A DNA stretch of 64,000 bases from contig NW_024881301.1 of assembly GCF_018691265.1 (NCBI RefSeq), positions 7,329,752 through 7,393,751 on the forward strand. Direction: 5' to 3'. The notes beneath the pieces were generated by a model that saw only the letters and a list, made by a program, of their open reading frames with translations, had not been told where the DNA came from and made no database searches. The DNA comes from Tyto alba. Lineage: Eukaryota; Chordata; Aves; Strigiformes; Tytonidae. A program made the position numbers and the translations under genes. Shown in pieces: positions 1 through 13,385 of the stretch (the first letter of the stretch is position 1; each line of letters begins with the position of its first letter).

Positions 1-1458
1 TTGACATAAATCATTTAGTCCCGAGCCCTAGCACACACCTTTCCCAAAGGACTCCATAATTGGCAAAGTAGTTGCCAGCCGGGTTTAAAGTGATTTGAAA
101 TTGTTTTCCATACAGCCTTGCTGATAGCAAAAGGTTTCCCCCTTTCCTCAAGCATGAGTTACAGTAACATGATTGAATGTAACCCGTTATTCAGTTCAAG
201 CTGTGATTCTGATACAGTATAGACAATATAAATTCCCCAGAGCTCTGTGAGGCCACCTCAATGGTCCATTTAAGTCCAATTCAATTAGGCTCACTATAGT
301 TCTTAGGATTTCTTAGGTATGTTTGCAGCAGCCTTGGGGTTTGAATGTGAGAACAGTATTCATCTAGGAGTTTTAAATTAGGTCTCAGGTGTCATCATTC
401 TAAATGAATTATTACAGTGGTGTGTTCATGCCATTACAGGTAAGGTTATGTTAGTATCTCCACTCAGCCATATTAATGCACTGAGGGCTGGAGCTTGATA
501 TGTAAGGTCCTTGCCTTACAGTGACTTTTTTAACCCACTTTTCAAAATAATCGGTCTGCCGGGCACCAAGCTGTATTTAAAATGCATGTAAATAAGTTGT
601 TTACTTTCAGCTTCTGACTGATTGTCAACGATGTGGTTTAGGAGCTGCTGTTATGCCCATAGCACTGCCAGCGTGCTCCCCTCCCCGGAGAGGTCGGGGA
701 AAGTGTCCCTGCCCTGCCTGGCTCACCATCACTGCCGATGGCAAATGGGTGGGCGGTGGGGAAGGGAGTCCTGGGACCTGCAAAGCAGTGGGGGAAGGAC
801 TGCGAGCTGCTGCCTTGCTCAGGCTTTCCTTTCAGCCACTCGGTTCATTCTGGAGTCCTTCTGGTTTTGCTTTATTTCACTAGCCACAACAAGGCAGGAG
901 GGAAGCAACAACGTGCTGTATTTTGCTTTCCCCAGGTTTTCTCCATTTGTGTCTGAATCTGATCTCTCTCCGGTGCTTAACACTCCTCTCAGTGCTTTCA
1001 GGAATGAGTGTGGTGAGGGGAGGGAAGCACTTGAGCAGCCCAAATGGCCCCTTCATATTTCATGTCTACAGATGAGCACCATTTGTTTCCTCTAACAAGG
1101 CAATGCAAATGCCAGGTATGCAAACGAAACTTACTTCAAACAAGGAAGAAAGAAGAAGTAGAGAAGGTGTTTAATTTTTGGCAGGTAACTCTGGAAGCCT
1201 AATTGACATTTGGGTTGATTTCCGAGATCGGTATTTAAAGGGTAAAGATTACATGCCTTTATTGGCCTACATGGTAAAATCATTTTCATTTTACACTGGT
1301 CCCCTCTAGTGGCTCCAACAGAAAGTGAGACCCCCTTGGTCCATCACTGTATTAACAGGAAAAGTCACAGTCCTGCTAGAGCTAAGTAGAGAAGGCGGGG
1401 GGGACATTTCACAGGTGATGAGCTGAGGAACAAAACAATCAGGTGGCCTTTACATGGG

Positions 1459-1500
1459 TTTACACAGGCTGTCAGGCCTGGTTTTACACAGGCTGTCAGG
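1459..1500. repeat. Short tandem duplication, period 24 bp
   Basis: TTACACAGGCTGTCAGG occurs twice in direct tandem, separated by CCTGGTT. Confidence 0.85.
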
Positions 1501-3379
1501 TCTCCTGGATCCAAGCCTCCTGAGACACATGTTATACTTTCTAGAAGAGCATCCTACCCCTCATAGCCATAACCTTTTCCTATTGCTTTTATCCTAGAAA
1601 TTTCACTTAGCTTCTCTCCATTCAGATTTGCTATGTCCTACCCCTATGCTCCTGGGAGAATCATGCCAATATTTTGCCTGTGTTATATAGGGGAATATTC
1701 GGAAGAAAAGACTCAAAATCTCTTTCCTCTACTGTCTGTCATATCTTTGCTAGGGCAGACTGTAGCCCTAAGATCCTTCCAAGATCAAATAAATGCCTCC
1801 AGGAAGAAAAGATCAAAGGAGAAAAAAGCTTAAGAAGTCACTAGTCTGGGTATTTCCTTGTATTAGAGTGGCCCATCATGATTCAAGCAGTCTCCTGGGT
1901 TACAAAAATTAAGGGGCAAAGCATGCTTCTCCAGGGACAGAGGCCCCCAGGTGAGGGGGAGCATCCATAGGGCACATCCACACAGACAGAAGACCTTATG
2001 TGCTCACTTTTCCCTTCTCCCAGCCATCCAGAAAAGAGTCAGGCCCTCCCCACGGGCCAGGTAGCAATGTTAGTATCAAATATTTCCAAGATTCACAGCA
2101 AGGCTTGTGAGCAGCATGATGCTAGCGTGATGGGCTCAGAGAGCCACACACTTCTTTGCACCTCACTGCCTCTTCTGCCTGCCACAGTCAGGGTCCCATT
2201 CTGGCTGGGCACGGAGACATGGGGGCTGAGAAGGTCACAGTTTCTCCAAAGGCATTTGGGGGACATGCTGAGGAATGGATAAGCTGTTTCTAGACCTGAG
2301 CTGGGATATTCTGACTGCTTCATTATGTCATGGGAGATTTTCTGTGGGATTAACGCTAACTGGGGGATGCTTGCACTCTGCACAGATTACCACTTAACTA
2401 AAAGTGTTAGGTCACCTGCTAGGTGCTGGATGATTTCCAGCCTTTCTTCAGTATCTGTTTCTAGTAGTGAAATTTCAGCAATTAATTTTCTTTTAGCTGG
2501 ATTCACTTTTTCAATCTTGTTTTGTTTTCTCACTCTTCCATGGCATCTTCCTAATTACTTTTAATATTGCTACTTTTAAAGTACAGTCAAGGTCACTTTG
2601 GGGTGTCCCTCATGGGGCTGTCCCTTGTTTGCAGAAACCCAAGGGAATTAGGCCCAGATGACTTTGATTTAGTCATACATGTGGATATCTTATTGGGTCA
2701 AGACTCAAGTGAAAAGGAATACATTAAAAAAAAAAAAAATCTCCAAAGAAGCAATGTTGCTTTGCAACATTTTACCTTGTTCACCAGAACGTTTTTTATT
2801 CAGGTATTGGAAAAGCCTATGACTTCCTGAAGTTTTATTTAAGTAATTAATTTGTACACATCTATTTTCTTACCATTTGACTATCTCCTTTTGCTAGAAA
2901 CGCTTTTGGAATTTTTTGCATGAACTGGACAGTAAGGATTTAGTAGGTAAACAACAGATACCCACTTTATACCTTATGAAATGTAGGACATTTGACATGA
3001 GAAGACAAATCTTGACATCTCTACAGGGTTAATCTAAAGCCAGACTGGCAATTGGGGGCAAAAAACTTTCCTTAAAGCACAACAGCTTTGTGTTGGACTC
3101 TCAGATCTAGAAACCAGTCCTCACCCATGAGGGGCTTGTGTTCAGCACAAGTGTTGGGAAGGAGGGAAAGAGAAGCAAAATTACTTCTTCACTCTCTGCT
3201 TCTTCAGCCCTACAGCCTGCTGAGGCCTAACACAAAGAGGAGTATTCACAGGTTTGCCTTACGCTGTACTGGCTGCAATCATTCCCTCTGTACAGACCCA
3301 CCGGTCTGGGTTTGTTGGTGTTTGTCGACTGTTGTCTACACTGGGAGCACCCAGGAGTAATTCCCAGCTCCCTAACTGG

Positions 3380-3560
3380 GCAGCCCAGTTGCACCCCGGA
3401 CCCCCCGCCCAGGTGAGACCCTCAAGCCTTGCTTGCCCTGGGAAGCGGGCTCCGGCGGGGGGTGATGTGCTCCTCCCGGCCCCCTTCCTGGCACCCTGCG
3501 GCTCGGTCCCCACGATCGCTGGACAATGAGATGCAGCCTGCGCACCCTGGCTCAACTCCC
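3380..3560 (+). other. Small GC- and CpG-rich patch with a consensus splice donor
   Basis: About ten CpG dinucleotides within roughly 160 bp, in DNA that is otherwise CpG-poor. The sequence GCCCAG|GTGAGACC at 3407-3420 is a consensus 5' splice site on the plus strand. It could be the start of an unannotated noncoding transcript or an enhancer, or simply a GC-rich patch. No protein is supported. Confidence 0.3.
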
Positions 3561-3922
3561 ACTGCCCTCAGAGCCCTCCGGGCAACGAGAAGGCATTAAG
3601 TGAGCAGCCACAGAAAATGTCAGAGGCATCCTAAACCTGCTGCTGGGGGCCTGGCTGAAACAACGCTTCATTTGGGCCAAAGATTTGTGTTGCCTTATCT
3701 CTTCACTCTTTCTGACTATTGCATTTTTGCAGGCTGTGTGCCAGACAGCTGAGAGTCCTCTGAACCAGTCCACAGCCCCAACCAGTCCTCCAGGGAAGCT
3801 CTTTCTGTCCTGTAACTCAGGTAATTTCATCAATATTTCCTTCCAGCATCAATAAGGGACAGACTATCACAAACAACACACAGCACTGGCAGGGCACAGC
3901 CTCAGAGCTTGCCACATGTGGC

Positions 3923-3961
3923 ACCCATAGCATCCATACCCCACACCCATAGCATCCATAC
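3923..3961. repeat. Short tandem duplication, period 22 bp
   Basis: ACCCATAGCATCCATAC occurs at 3923-3939 and again at 3945-3961. Confidence 0.9.
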
Positions 3962-6900
3962 GGATCCTTTGTGTGAGACAGGACAGCTCAGAGCCACACA
4001 AAGCAGCAGATCCCACGGAGGGTATGAAAAATCTGTGCTCTATGACTCAGTTGCCTCCATCTCTCTGTTGGTGGCTGCCGAGGGGTTTCCACAGAACAAC
4101 AGTGACATCCCGTGGCTGCAGCCACCCGGCCAGGCTGTGTATTTCCCGCTGCAGGCATTACTCGAGAGCGTGCAGATGTTTTGCCCTCATTATGTAAAAA
4201 ATGATGTGCAAAGTACTACCAGGCTGGTGAGACAGCAGCCATACGGGAAATGCAGGTCTAGCTCTTCAGCAGCAAACCTGTGCGCTACTAAAGGCAACTG
4301 CAAAGGAGGAGTCGAGGTTCAGGCAGGGGGACCTGGGGTCAGAAACTGCACAAAGAATGCAGGCTGAAATATTTCGGTGAGCGGGGAGAGGATATTTCTG
4401 GAAGGGGAAGGTCACCTCCATGCTTTTGGCCACTAACCCCCAAAACCAAAAAAGTGATGGGGTGTAGCCCCATATCAGTGAAATTGATTTAACATTATTT
4501 TTCTGTCTCCTCCTTGTTTCAAATCTCATGACTGTGGCTGTAAATCTTCCATCCACAGTCAAGGGACTTTAGAAAAAAACCCAAATACTGTGATTCTCCT
4601 GATATCTGCCCATTGCAGGAACCCTGGCTCCAAAATAGTGAGTACTGGGAAACAGGCAAAATCAAAGGGTCGGTGATGCTCCAACCTCTCTGACTTTTTT
4701 TCCCCAACAGTCCAGCTTTAGTGTAACCGATGACAAAAGCTACCCTTACAAAACTGACCCGAGGCTAAGTCTGCACTGGAAACCTCTATCTGCAGAACCA
4801 CATTGGTTTAAGCGGTGACATTTTTATTCCTGTTTTTTATTCCTGGTAAATCCCTAGAGCAGGATTAGCTGTACTAGCAAAAGCTCCTGCGAAGGAGTGA
4901 TGGGAAGCAAGTTAACAGGCAATAGTCTCCGCTCGCTAGCGGTGCCTGGGGCAGCCCTAGCTCAGCCTCAGTGTCCTTCCCTCCTCACCCTCCTCCCTCT
5001 GAGCCACAGCCCATTGCCTGTGAGCTGTGCCTGTGCTGGAGGGCTCTGCGGCTGCGCCAGCTCAGCTCTCCTGCTACAAAGCAGCCCTTCATCATCACCC
5101 TTGCCTGTAAGATCCTGTATACAGCAACATACCAGTATTTCTGAGAACATTACAACAATCTTTCCTCCCATAAGATCTGTAATAGTAAAAATACCCATCA
5201 GGTGGAAAAATACCATCATAAAGGAGGGAGAAGGGCTCCATGCATGTGCATTATTGCTTGTGCATTAAAGATCGAGGACTGGAATAACTACATGAGAAGC
5301 CACTTTCCAATGTCATCAACCTTGGCTGCACTGTAGATATCATAGCTTTAACATTTAAATAAGTTACATGGATGCTGATATAGGAATCCATGACCCATGA
5401 ATGTTGATAAGTGGCTTCTTTGTTTCTGAGAGGAAAGAAAAACAGATAATTAATTAAGGTAACTGGTAGTTTTATTTCTAGCTTTCCCAACAGCTCTAGG
5501 GACTCTCAGTGAATAGCAAAAAAATCAGTAACTAATCAAGAAGTAGACATTCGTTGTTACAGGTCATCCCCTGCAACCTCAACCCCCAGAAGTGGAACCC
5601 TTTTCTTGTGCAACCTCCATCCCTTGAGCTGGTTGAAGACATTGGCAGGACATTAGTATGGCCACCCCCTCCTGCCACATGGTAGATCTGAGGGAGGACA
5701 GGTCCCCTTGGGGTGTCCTGCTAGAGCAGGAGGTTGCACTCTTATTCCAAATCATTGCCTGCTTCTCCCATTTGTCTGCCACTCACAACAGTGTATGGGA
5801 CATCGCCTTGTCCCCAGGCTTGCTCCAGCACTGCTCGTGCCTCCTAAGAATCACTTTCTTTCTAGAAATCCTGGAGGTGGCTTCCTCACTAGCAGTGAAC
5901 ATCTTGGGGATGCCATGGGCACCTGAGCGGAGCTGGATGAACTGGCACCAGCAGGTGACTGATGGCACAGGAGAACCTGCACAGGTGCACACCCAGGACA
6001 TGAAAAACTCCCCTTTCCCAGGATACACCCCACTGATTTAATGAGAATAAAATTACTTTTTACCACTGCTGCTTTTGTAGTTACCATTGCTGGCTGCCCT
6101 GGCAGGCAGGCAGGCAGAGGGATACACTCCCTGTCCTCACCAGGGAGCTACTCCCATCACAGGGCACCCATGACTGCTCCATGTGTGGAGGCTGAGGAGG
6201 AGGAGGATGGCCTCTGCTTTTCCACCCCTCCATTAGCAGCTGCAGCGAAAGATGGACTGACCTAGCCTGTAAGAAAAACCTTCTCACCCAAGTTGCTTGT
6301 TTAACAATGTTGGCTACTGCTGCTGTCTTCCCTCCCCAAGCCTAACAGAGAAAAACCCATGGGAAACCAGCTGCTGCTAGGTGTGCAGCAGCTTCAGAGA
6401 GGGCCCTGGGTCAGCGACGTGCCAGGACTCCTGGAGCCAGGGTACGGCTGTCAGCACAAGAGGCGGGTGCCAGAGTTACACCAGCACCTCATTAACCTGG
6501 AGAGGCAGCTCTGTGCAGCGCAGGAGGCAGGGATGGCCAAGGAGGGGGAGGCCAGGCTGCTGCTCGGGTGTCAAAGCACAGGCAGTAATTGACAGCTCCA
6601 TGCTGGCAGGCGGCAACGAAGGAGAAATCTGTAGACTTGTCCTCCCGACGTGAGGAAAGAGCCACATGGCTCGCTAACAACCTCACTTCGGCAGCGCCTT
6701 CCTTTTCATGTGCATAATAGCTACCAGCAGCAGCATCTCCTGTCAATCGCTGACAAAGGATCCCACCTGGCACCGTGCAGATGCTGCCTCATGAACAACA
6801 GGCCACCAGGAGAGAGGTGTGGAGTGTTGGAAGATTTATAGGAATCAAACTATTCTTTGTAAAAGAGAAAAAAAAAATGTGGGTGGCAAGAACAAAAAAA

Positions 6901-9114
6901 AGATGAGAACAGAAAAAAGACAGGGAGGAAAACCTGTTGTGAGGAAGTCCAATAAGAGAAATAAACTACAGGAAAGAAGGCAGTGGCCCAGGCAGGCTGG
7001 TGTGATGAATTGTAGTGCTGTGCTGATTTTGATCCCACCTCCTGGTTTGGTCCTGCGGTAATGTTGCTTATTATCCCTGGGGACCAGAAGTGGCTCTGTG
7101 GGAATTCTACTGCAACACCAGTAAAGTCCATCACTTGTTGCTCTTTGTCATCATGATCCTACTGACTCCTGGTATATTTAGCCCAGTAGCCCTTCACAAA
7201 CTCATGATATCCCACTGGGGTTTGAGTGGAGAACTTGAAATATTTTGCTTATGTATGCAGTGACCTGCGATTCTTAATTAAGTCCATATTCAACTTGGTC
7301 TGGCACCACGATAATGTTACAGCAGTTCTGTCTTCTCCCTAAGTCTCTGCTGCCAGCAAAAATCTGCAAATCTATTGACTTCTACCCTGTTTTATCTTTC
7401 ACTGTTAAACCATGTCAGGATCTTCAGTCACAGATACTGCCTTCTAGATGGAGTTTTGAATTTCCACAGATAGCTGCTAAAACTCTTCTTAGCTCATAAG
7501 ACTTCCAAGTACTTGTCATATCCCTTCCTCCAGAAGAGGCCAGTAGGTAAGAGGAAAGACCCATGCAGTGGCATTTTACCCAGATAATTCTCTATTATTT
7601 CTTCTCAGTGATTTAAGTTTCAAAGGTGCTGAGGGCTTTTCCTCCGATCTAAACATCAGTAAGTGTTGATGTCACATAGCACTGCATCTGTAACCACAGA
7701 CACAGCTCTAAAATATGTCTTCATTTTTCACCTTTTTGTTTTGCAGAGGCAGAGCCCCTCTTGCTCACCTGGAGGACTGAGTCATCTGACATTACATTTG
7801 CACTTTCCCAGAGGCCAGCAGGCTTCAGCTACTAAACCATCATCATCTAGCCTCCCCCTATGGGCATAATATGCTAATTTATACCCACAATCAAGCATCT
7901 GTGATACCATTTGTTCTGCAGATACTGTGGAGGGAATTGATGGTTATTCACATCTTGTGTTAACTGAGGAAAAACTGATTTATTTCCCCACTGAGTGGAG
8001 CAGTTACTAAAACCAGTGTGGATGAACTATCCTTTTTCAATGTGCCTTGGCTGCATGCTAATAGTTTGGAGTATAGGTGACTCATTCATTGGAGAAACTT
8101 TGCTCTTTGAATTATTCACTTATTCAGCCTACTAAGCCAGATAATAGGAGATGGCAGAACCTTTTCTCATCTCTCAGAGGGTATATTAATATCTTTTAAA
8201 CATTCATACTGTGCCCAAATATATATATTTCAAGACTTATTTGTGCCTATGTTCTTTTTCTTTAGTTGATTTGATACTCTTTTGTTCTAACTTCACTTGT
8301 ATCATGAAGGTTTGGCTGGGAATAGAGCCATGCTTCCACACAAAGAAACAAGATGGGTTCCCTTTTTTACACAGACATCCTATGTGTGAGGATGCTCAGC
8401 ATTTATTTCCTATCATGGGGAAAATCCTAACACCACCACCCTCTTTCCTGCCCTATGGACAATGTCTGTATCCCAAGATAGTCACTACAAATTGATTTTA
8501 AAATACTAACATCTCTACATGATTGAATCCTTCATCATCATTTACATAGATTACATGAGATAAAATCCAAGATGCACATTACTTCTTGGGTCTATTCAAA
8601 ACAGATTTCATGACACCTTTGTAGATGTCTGTCCTTTTCCTTATGCAGATCCCGATTTCAAGCTCACCTCCTGCCTTACAGTCTTTTGCTGCGCCAGGGC
8701 CAAGCTTCCCAAAGCGCAGACCCCTTCTGCCTGCCCTCCTCTTCCCACAGGCCCTGCTCCTCTGTCCGCTTTGCTTCCCATTTGAGCCACAGGAAGCAAA
8801 TGAACCTACTGCTCCCTCTGCTTTCCTTTTCACACCTTCTTCCGCGCTGATCCCACCTCCTGCAGTACACTCTTACCACAATGCTGGTCACTCACTGTGT
8901 CCCCAAGCTGTTCCCAGCTTCTCCAACAAAGATGAATCACCAAAACTCCACATCAGGGAGATTCAAGACCCAAAGGAGAGAGGTACCAGAAGACCCTGCA
9001 CGCTGGCAGAGATTTTATCATTGTTATTGCTCTTATATATGTATCACCACATACTTGTTTATTACCATATATTCTGTTAATGAGGAGCAATACTGAATCC
9101 AACAACAGACAAAA

Positions 9115-9370
9115 TAGGTCTGACCCACCATCCTAGATCCCTCTTCAAGACCTCCTTCTTCCAGTACCTCTGAAGGCTGAGAAGCAGTTGCAGATGTCTG
9201 AGATGCTCTTCATGTACTAAATTTATCTTACTCTATTGCGTATCAAGGCTGTTAACACTTTCTCAGGCAAGGATCAGATCATTCTGTGATTATAAAGCAC
9301 CCAGCACAGCCAAATCTTGGTTCAGCTTGTCTGTCAGCCTCCATTTATGTAAATCATGATAATATCTGAT
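9115..9370 (+). mobile_element. Possible ancient amniote SINE/LINE-tail fossil
   Basis: 'AGACCTCCTTCTTCCAGTAC' and 'GTGATTATAAAGCACCCAGC' followed by 'ACAGCCAAATCTTGG' and an AAATCATGATAATA end resemble old amniote repeats with a '(G/T)TACAGCACCTAGCACA' core. Recognition is from general pattern only. Confidence 0.3.
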
Positions 9371-11474
9371 TGCATGACCAAGTCATGCTTTTTACTGTCT
9401 ATTGCAACAGACTCCTGTCCCAAGTTCCTCTACAAATCTAATAATACATAATAATATATAGAAAGTCTTCACTCATACTGCTTTTTTTTTCCATTTACAC
9501 TTACTATAGAAACTTAGCAAGGTCATATGTAATGATAATAATAATGAGATTAGGTATAATTTTGAACATATATGAGGATAGTTTCGGATCACAATAAGGT
9601 GAAACATACTTTTTTTTCCTGCTGAGGCCTATTTGCTCTGAATCATTATTTACCTCTGGCTCTTCACAACCCTGCTGTGCTAATACTGTTTCAACAGAGA
9701 TTTTTAACAATTAATGAAGGCACTATGTTAGCTTTTAACCAACTGCTACATTCTGCATTGCTGAACTTAATTTTTCCCCTTCACTTTTTTCAGGCAAAGC
9801 ATTAGATATCATTTCAACCAAGTCAGTCTCTGAATAGGCCAAATTTAAATATCTGCAAACTTTTTTGTGTTTTCTCCACTTCAGGATAATAAAGCAGCAC
9901 ATTAAATGAGTGTTTCCAAAGTTTAGTGCTGAATGACACATTCAGAAGTAAATAACATGGACAGTAATGGGTAAGAGAAAGAAACAATGTGGTGAGTGCT
10001 GTTTTAAAAAGAATTAACACTTTCAGGAAGAACAGGAGACACACAGGGACTGTGCCTGACCCATGGATATGAGCATGGGAGACACCCAAAGGAATTCTTT
10101 CTTGCACAGCCAACATAAGACATGGTGATACCCTTTGTGTCTGGTTGTTCCTTGCAGGGTCAAGAAACAGTGAAAATCCAATGCATATATATAGAGAGAC
10201 ACTGGCAGATCCACAAACCCACAGTCTTCCTCGGGGATGTCCATAGTCCTATGGGTCCATGCTACTGTACTATCTAGCTCAGAGCAATATGCCATCCCGT
10301 TACCACAGGTGAATAAAGGAGAGACAGTGTTAAATTTTCTGGCATCTAGTTTAACACATCTTCCATTCTGGGACCCTAATTATATCCAGGTGGTGTCCAG
10401 GTGCAGTTGTCTGGACTATCTCCATTGGGCATATTTGCTTATAGAATAGTCTGGTTGGTGGTTTTTTTTGTTTTAGAAAAATGTGTTCTTCTAGCCATTC
10501 ATTATGGGCTTCCACTCTTCCCAAATTTTCCCTATGTCCCCAAACTGAATAACAGCTAATCAAAGCCATCAATAAAAGAAGCCCACTTTGACAACTGAGA
10601 ACACTTACAACATAGTTTATACAATACGCTTGACCCCACTGATTTTTCCAAAACCTACAGCAAGGGCACATTTTAAAGTGTGCAATATTATTCCTGAGAT
10701 TAATATAGTTGGAGTTTTTTCTTTTTGTTCTTGAGACCACTGAATTTCACCATGAAATTTAAAAAATAACCTGGACTTTATAAGGTGGTTATATGAGAAG
10801 GAAGCCATAATAAGAAGGATGATACCAGTATACAAAAAGAGCTTGAGAACAGAAAAAAAAAAATAAATCCCTGTTGAGAGACAAAGCCATTTTCCAATGA
10901 TCAGCCACTAAATTCCACTACCACGTTTGGTTATGCCCAACAATCTCACTAGGATTGTTTGAAGGCTAAGTACTGTCAGAAACGTTATTATGGTAAACTA
11001 TCACAGCCTAGATATAGGTTAGCAACCAAAGGTTTCCAATGGTAGTATGGTCTGACAATACCATTAGCTGCGATGGCCAACAAGTATCTTCATCCTTAAC
11101 AACCTTAATTCAACAAACTTGAGGTGATCACAGTCTAGACTTGATTTGGTTCATATTAAAGGCACTATACAAGACAGTTCATCATAGAAAATAATTTTTA
11201 CAAAGTTATTACAAACTGCTTCAGCTTAGATTAAATGGGAAAAACAACAAAAATGTTTTGTAAATTAGATCATTGATTTGAAAGAACAAAAGTGCAGGTA
11301 AGTCAGTCAAACTGAATATTGAATACAAAGAACATGTACAGCTTCCCTAAGACAAAAGTCACCAGGGTGCTCAAATAGGAAGGATGAGAAAATATCCTGC
11401 CTTAAGTTAGGAAAGCTCTGCCACATGATTTTTCAAGTCTGTTAGCAAATCTCTTTGATAAAGTAATCAAGTTG

Positions 11475-12110
11475 TAGACAGTGCCATAGGACTGAGGAAC
11501 AACAAGGGTATGACCTGCAATTAAGAAGGTGAAAAAATTGACCCATATTTACAGGTCTATTAGAGCCACTTGACTAGCTTGCTAGGCTTTAAAATAGCAT
11601 CCTGTGGGGAGTCTAATTAATGATGCAGAGGTAAAAGCAATATGGGATAAAATGCAACATGGGTTTACTAAAGGTAGACCTTGCCAGACTCACTCAATTT
11701 CTTTTTTTGAAAAGGTAACTATGAGGGCATCAGGGGAGGTATTTCCAGTAAAAATAAGGAAGCATTCATGTCTTTGTACAAGATCCAGGTGATACCATAT
11801 GGAAAACTGCATACAATCCTGGTCACCCACATTTCAGAGCGATACCTTTCAGCTGGAAGAAGTAAATAGAGGTCAGCGAGAAGGTTAGGAAAATGGATGT
11901 GAGACTTCTGACTGTTCAGCCTAACAAGGGGTGGCTGGCTGGGGATGCATCTGCGAGAAGCAGCCTGGGGAAAGTAGATATCCTTAAAATAAAGGACAAC
12001 ATTGGCACAGAACCTAGCCATACAAAGTGGTCAAGAGTAAATTTAGGCTGGAAGGAAAACAAGCTGCAAAAGCTTTGCAACTCAGGTAAAGGTTTCCAAG
12101 AAGACTTGTG
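11475..12110 (+). mobile_element. Ancient CR1/L3-like LINE fossil
   Basis: Recognisable CR1-superfamily phrases appear in the right order: 'AACATGGGTTTACTAAAGG' followed by 'TAGACCTTGCCAGACTCAC' (11657-11695), 'TTTTTTTGAAAAGGTAACTA' (11702 on), then after an apparent internal deletion 'ACAATCCTGGTCACCCACAT' (11812 on) and 'GACTGTTCAGCCTAACAAGG' (11909 on). Heavily diverged with no frame. Edges are approximate. Confidence 0.68.
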
Positions 12111-13280
12111 AGACAGAAAGCTAATTATATCTCAGAATGAGCAGTGGGTATGTGAGAAACGATGGACCAACAAAGTGACCTGAGAATAAGGAACTGTCAA
12201 TACACTTGGGGGTTGCCTTTATTTCCTCAGTTACCACTTGGTGCTTTTCAAAGACTGTTGTTATGGTTTTACATCAAATGTGCTCTGAACTAACTTTCAA
12301 ATTGAATTATTTAAATAAGATTATGGTAAGAAATACAGCATAAAATTAGCATTACTATTAATTTTTCAAAATGGCAATTAAATGCAAGGTTACTTGAGAA
12401 CCAACATAAGTGGGTCATTATAATGCTTCACATAATTTGTATTAAAATTTCTTGTATTTTAATGTCAATGAATATAATCTTAAAAATAATTTATCACATG
12501 GCTAAGTTAATAAAATTAGGAATAGAAATAAAGCCCAGCAGCAATACACAGTTATTGGTATAGGTATGGGCTGGATGTTACTAGCTATTAATACGGACTT
12601 CCCATGTGAGTAAGAGAAGATGCAGAGTCCAGTTCTGTTTCCAGTTAAATCAGTCGGACAAGACTCATGCACTCCCCGACTCTGATTTGGTTTCCCCATC
12701 TGTAGCACTGTAACAGGGCATAGCATTTTCAATCAAAATTTTATTAAGTCTGACCAGGTTGCAAAAGAAATTGTGATGGCTCACAGTGCTCTGTAGGTGC
12801 ACAAAGTTTGGGAGGCACTGACATAGTAAATGGAAGTAAAGCCCTGGAAGAAACAGAGAAAAAAGTTGTTTTCACGTTGTGTCCACTGCCACTTTTAATA
12901 CTTGCCACCTTTAATGTCCAGTTTTCGCTAGACACCAACTATGTTATTACATAACTAGTCAACAAAATAGGACCCGTCAGCAGTGGCAGGCAGGAGGTGA
13001 GGTGGCAGTAGGTGTTGCTGGCTGCTGACAGAGTGCCCCGGACCTGTGAAAGCTCCGATGGGTCAGGGTGGGTGGATGGGGAGGTAAGTATTGCACTGGG
13101 GTGGATCCCATGCATAACTATTCCCATTTCATTGTCCGAGAAACATTCCCCATCATATAAAATCTGTCTTTTTTTAGACATCTCTTAAATAGGAAAATAA
13201 TTGTGAATTGTAGCACTGTACTTTCTGTGCTTTCACTTCCTCAGAGAATCAGAAAAACTGATACACAGGAAGAAACGACC

Positions 13281-13298
13281 AAAAAAAAAAAAAAAAAA
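13281..13298. repeat. Poly-A tract (about 18)
   Basis: Uninterrupted A run, followed by a second A7 run after a single G. Confidence 0.9.
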
Positions 13299-13329
13299 GA
13301 AAAAAAATTAAATCTTGTCTACACATTTA

Positions 13330-13385
13330 AAGTTCTCTCTTGAATTAAATGACCTTCACAGGTCCCCTCCAACCAAAATTATTCT
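13330..13385 (+). mobile_element. Probable CR1 3'-tail relic
   Basis: 'AAATGACCTTCACAGGTCCC' followed by 'CTCCAACCAAAATTATTCTG' resembles the CR1 3' end ('GATCTTTAAGGTCCCTTCC', 'AACCCAAACCATTCTATG'). Short and diverged. Confidence 0.5.

Larger units (their letters stand above)
1..11474. other. Intergenic DNA left of the receptor cluster, no supported gene
   Basis: The open frames here are short, lack splice context and show no recognised domain. The interval 600-7000 is richer in G+C than the rest of the window and holds the CpG patch near 3.4 kb and two small tandem duplications. It probably belongs to the long interval between HRH4 and ZNF521 known in other amniotes (inference from synteny). 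Confidence 0.6.

Noticed and set aside
622..1095. 157-codon plus-strand open frame
   Set aside because: No recognisable domain, overlapping frames in GC-richer DNA, no splice or promoter support. Likely chance.
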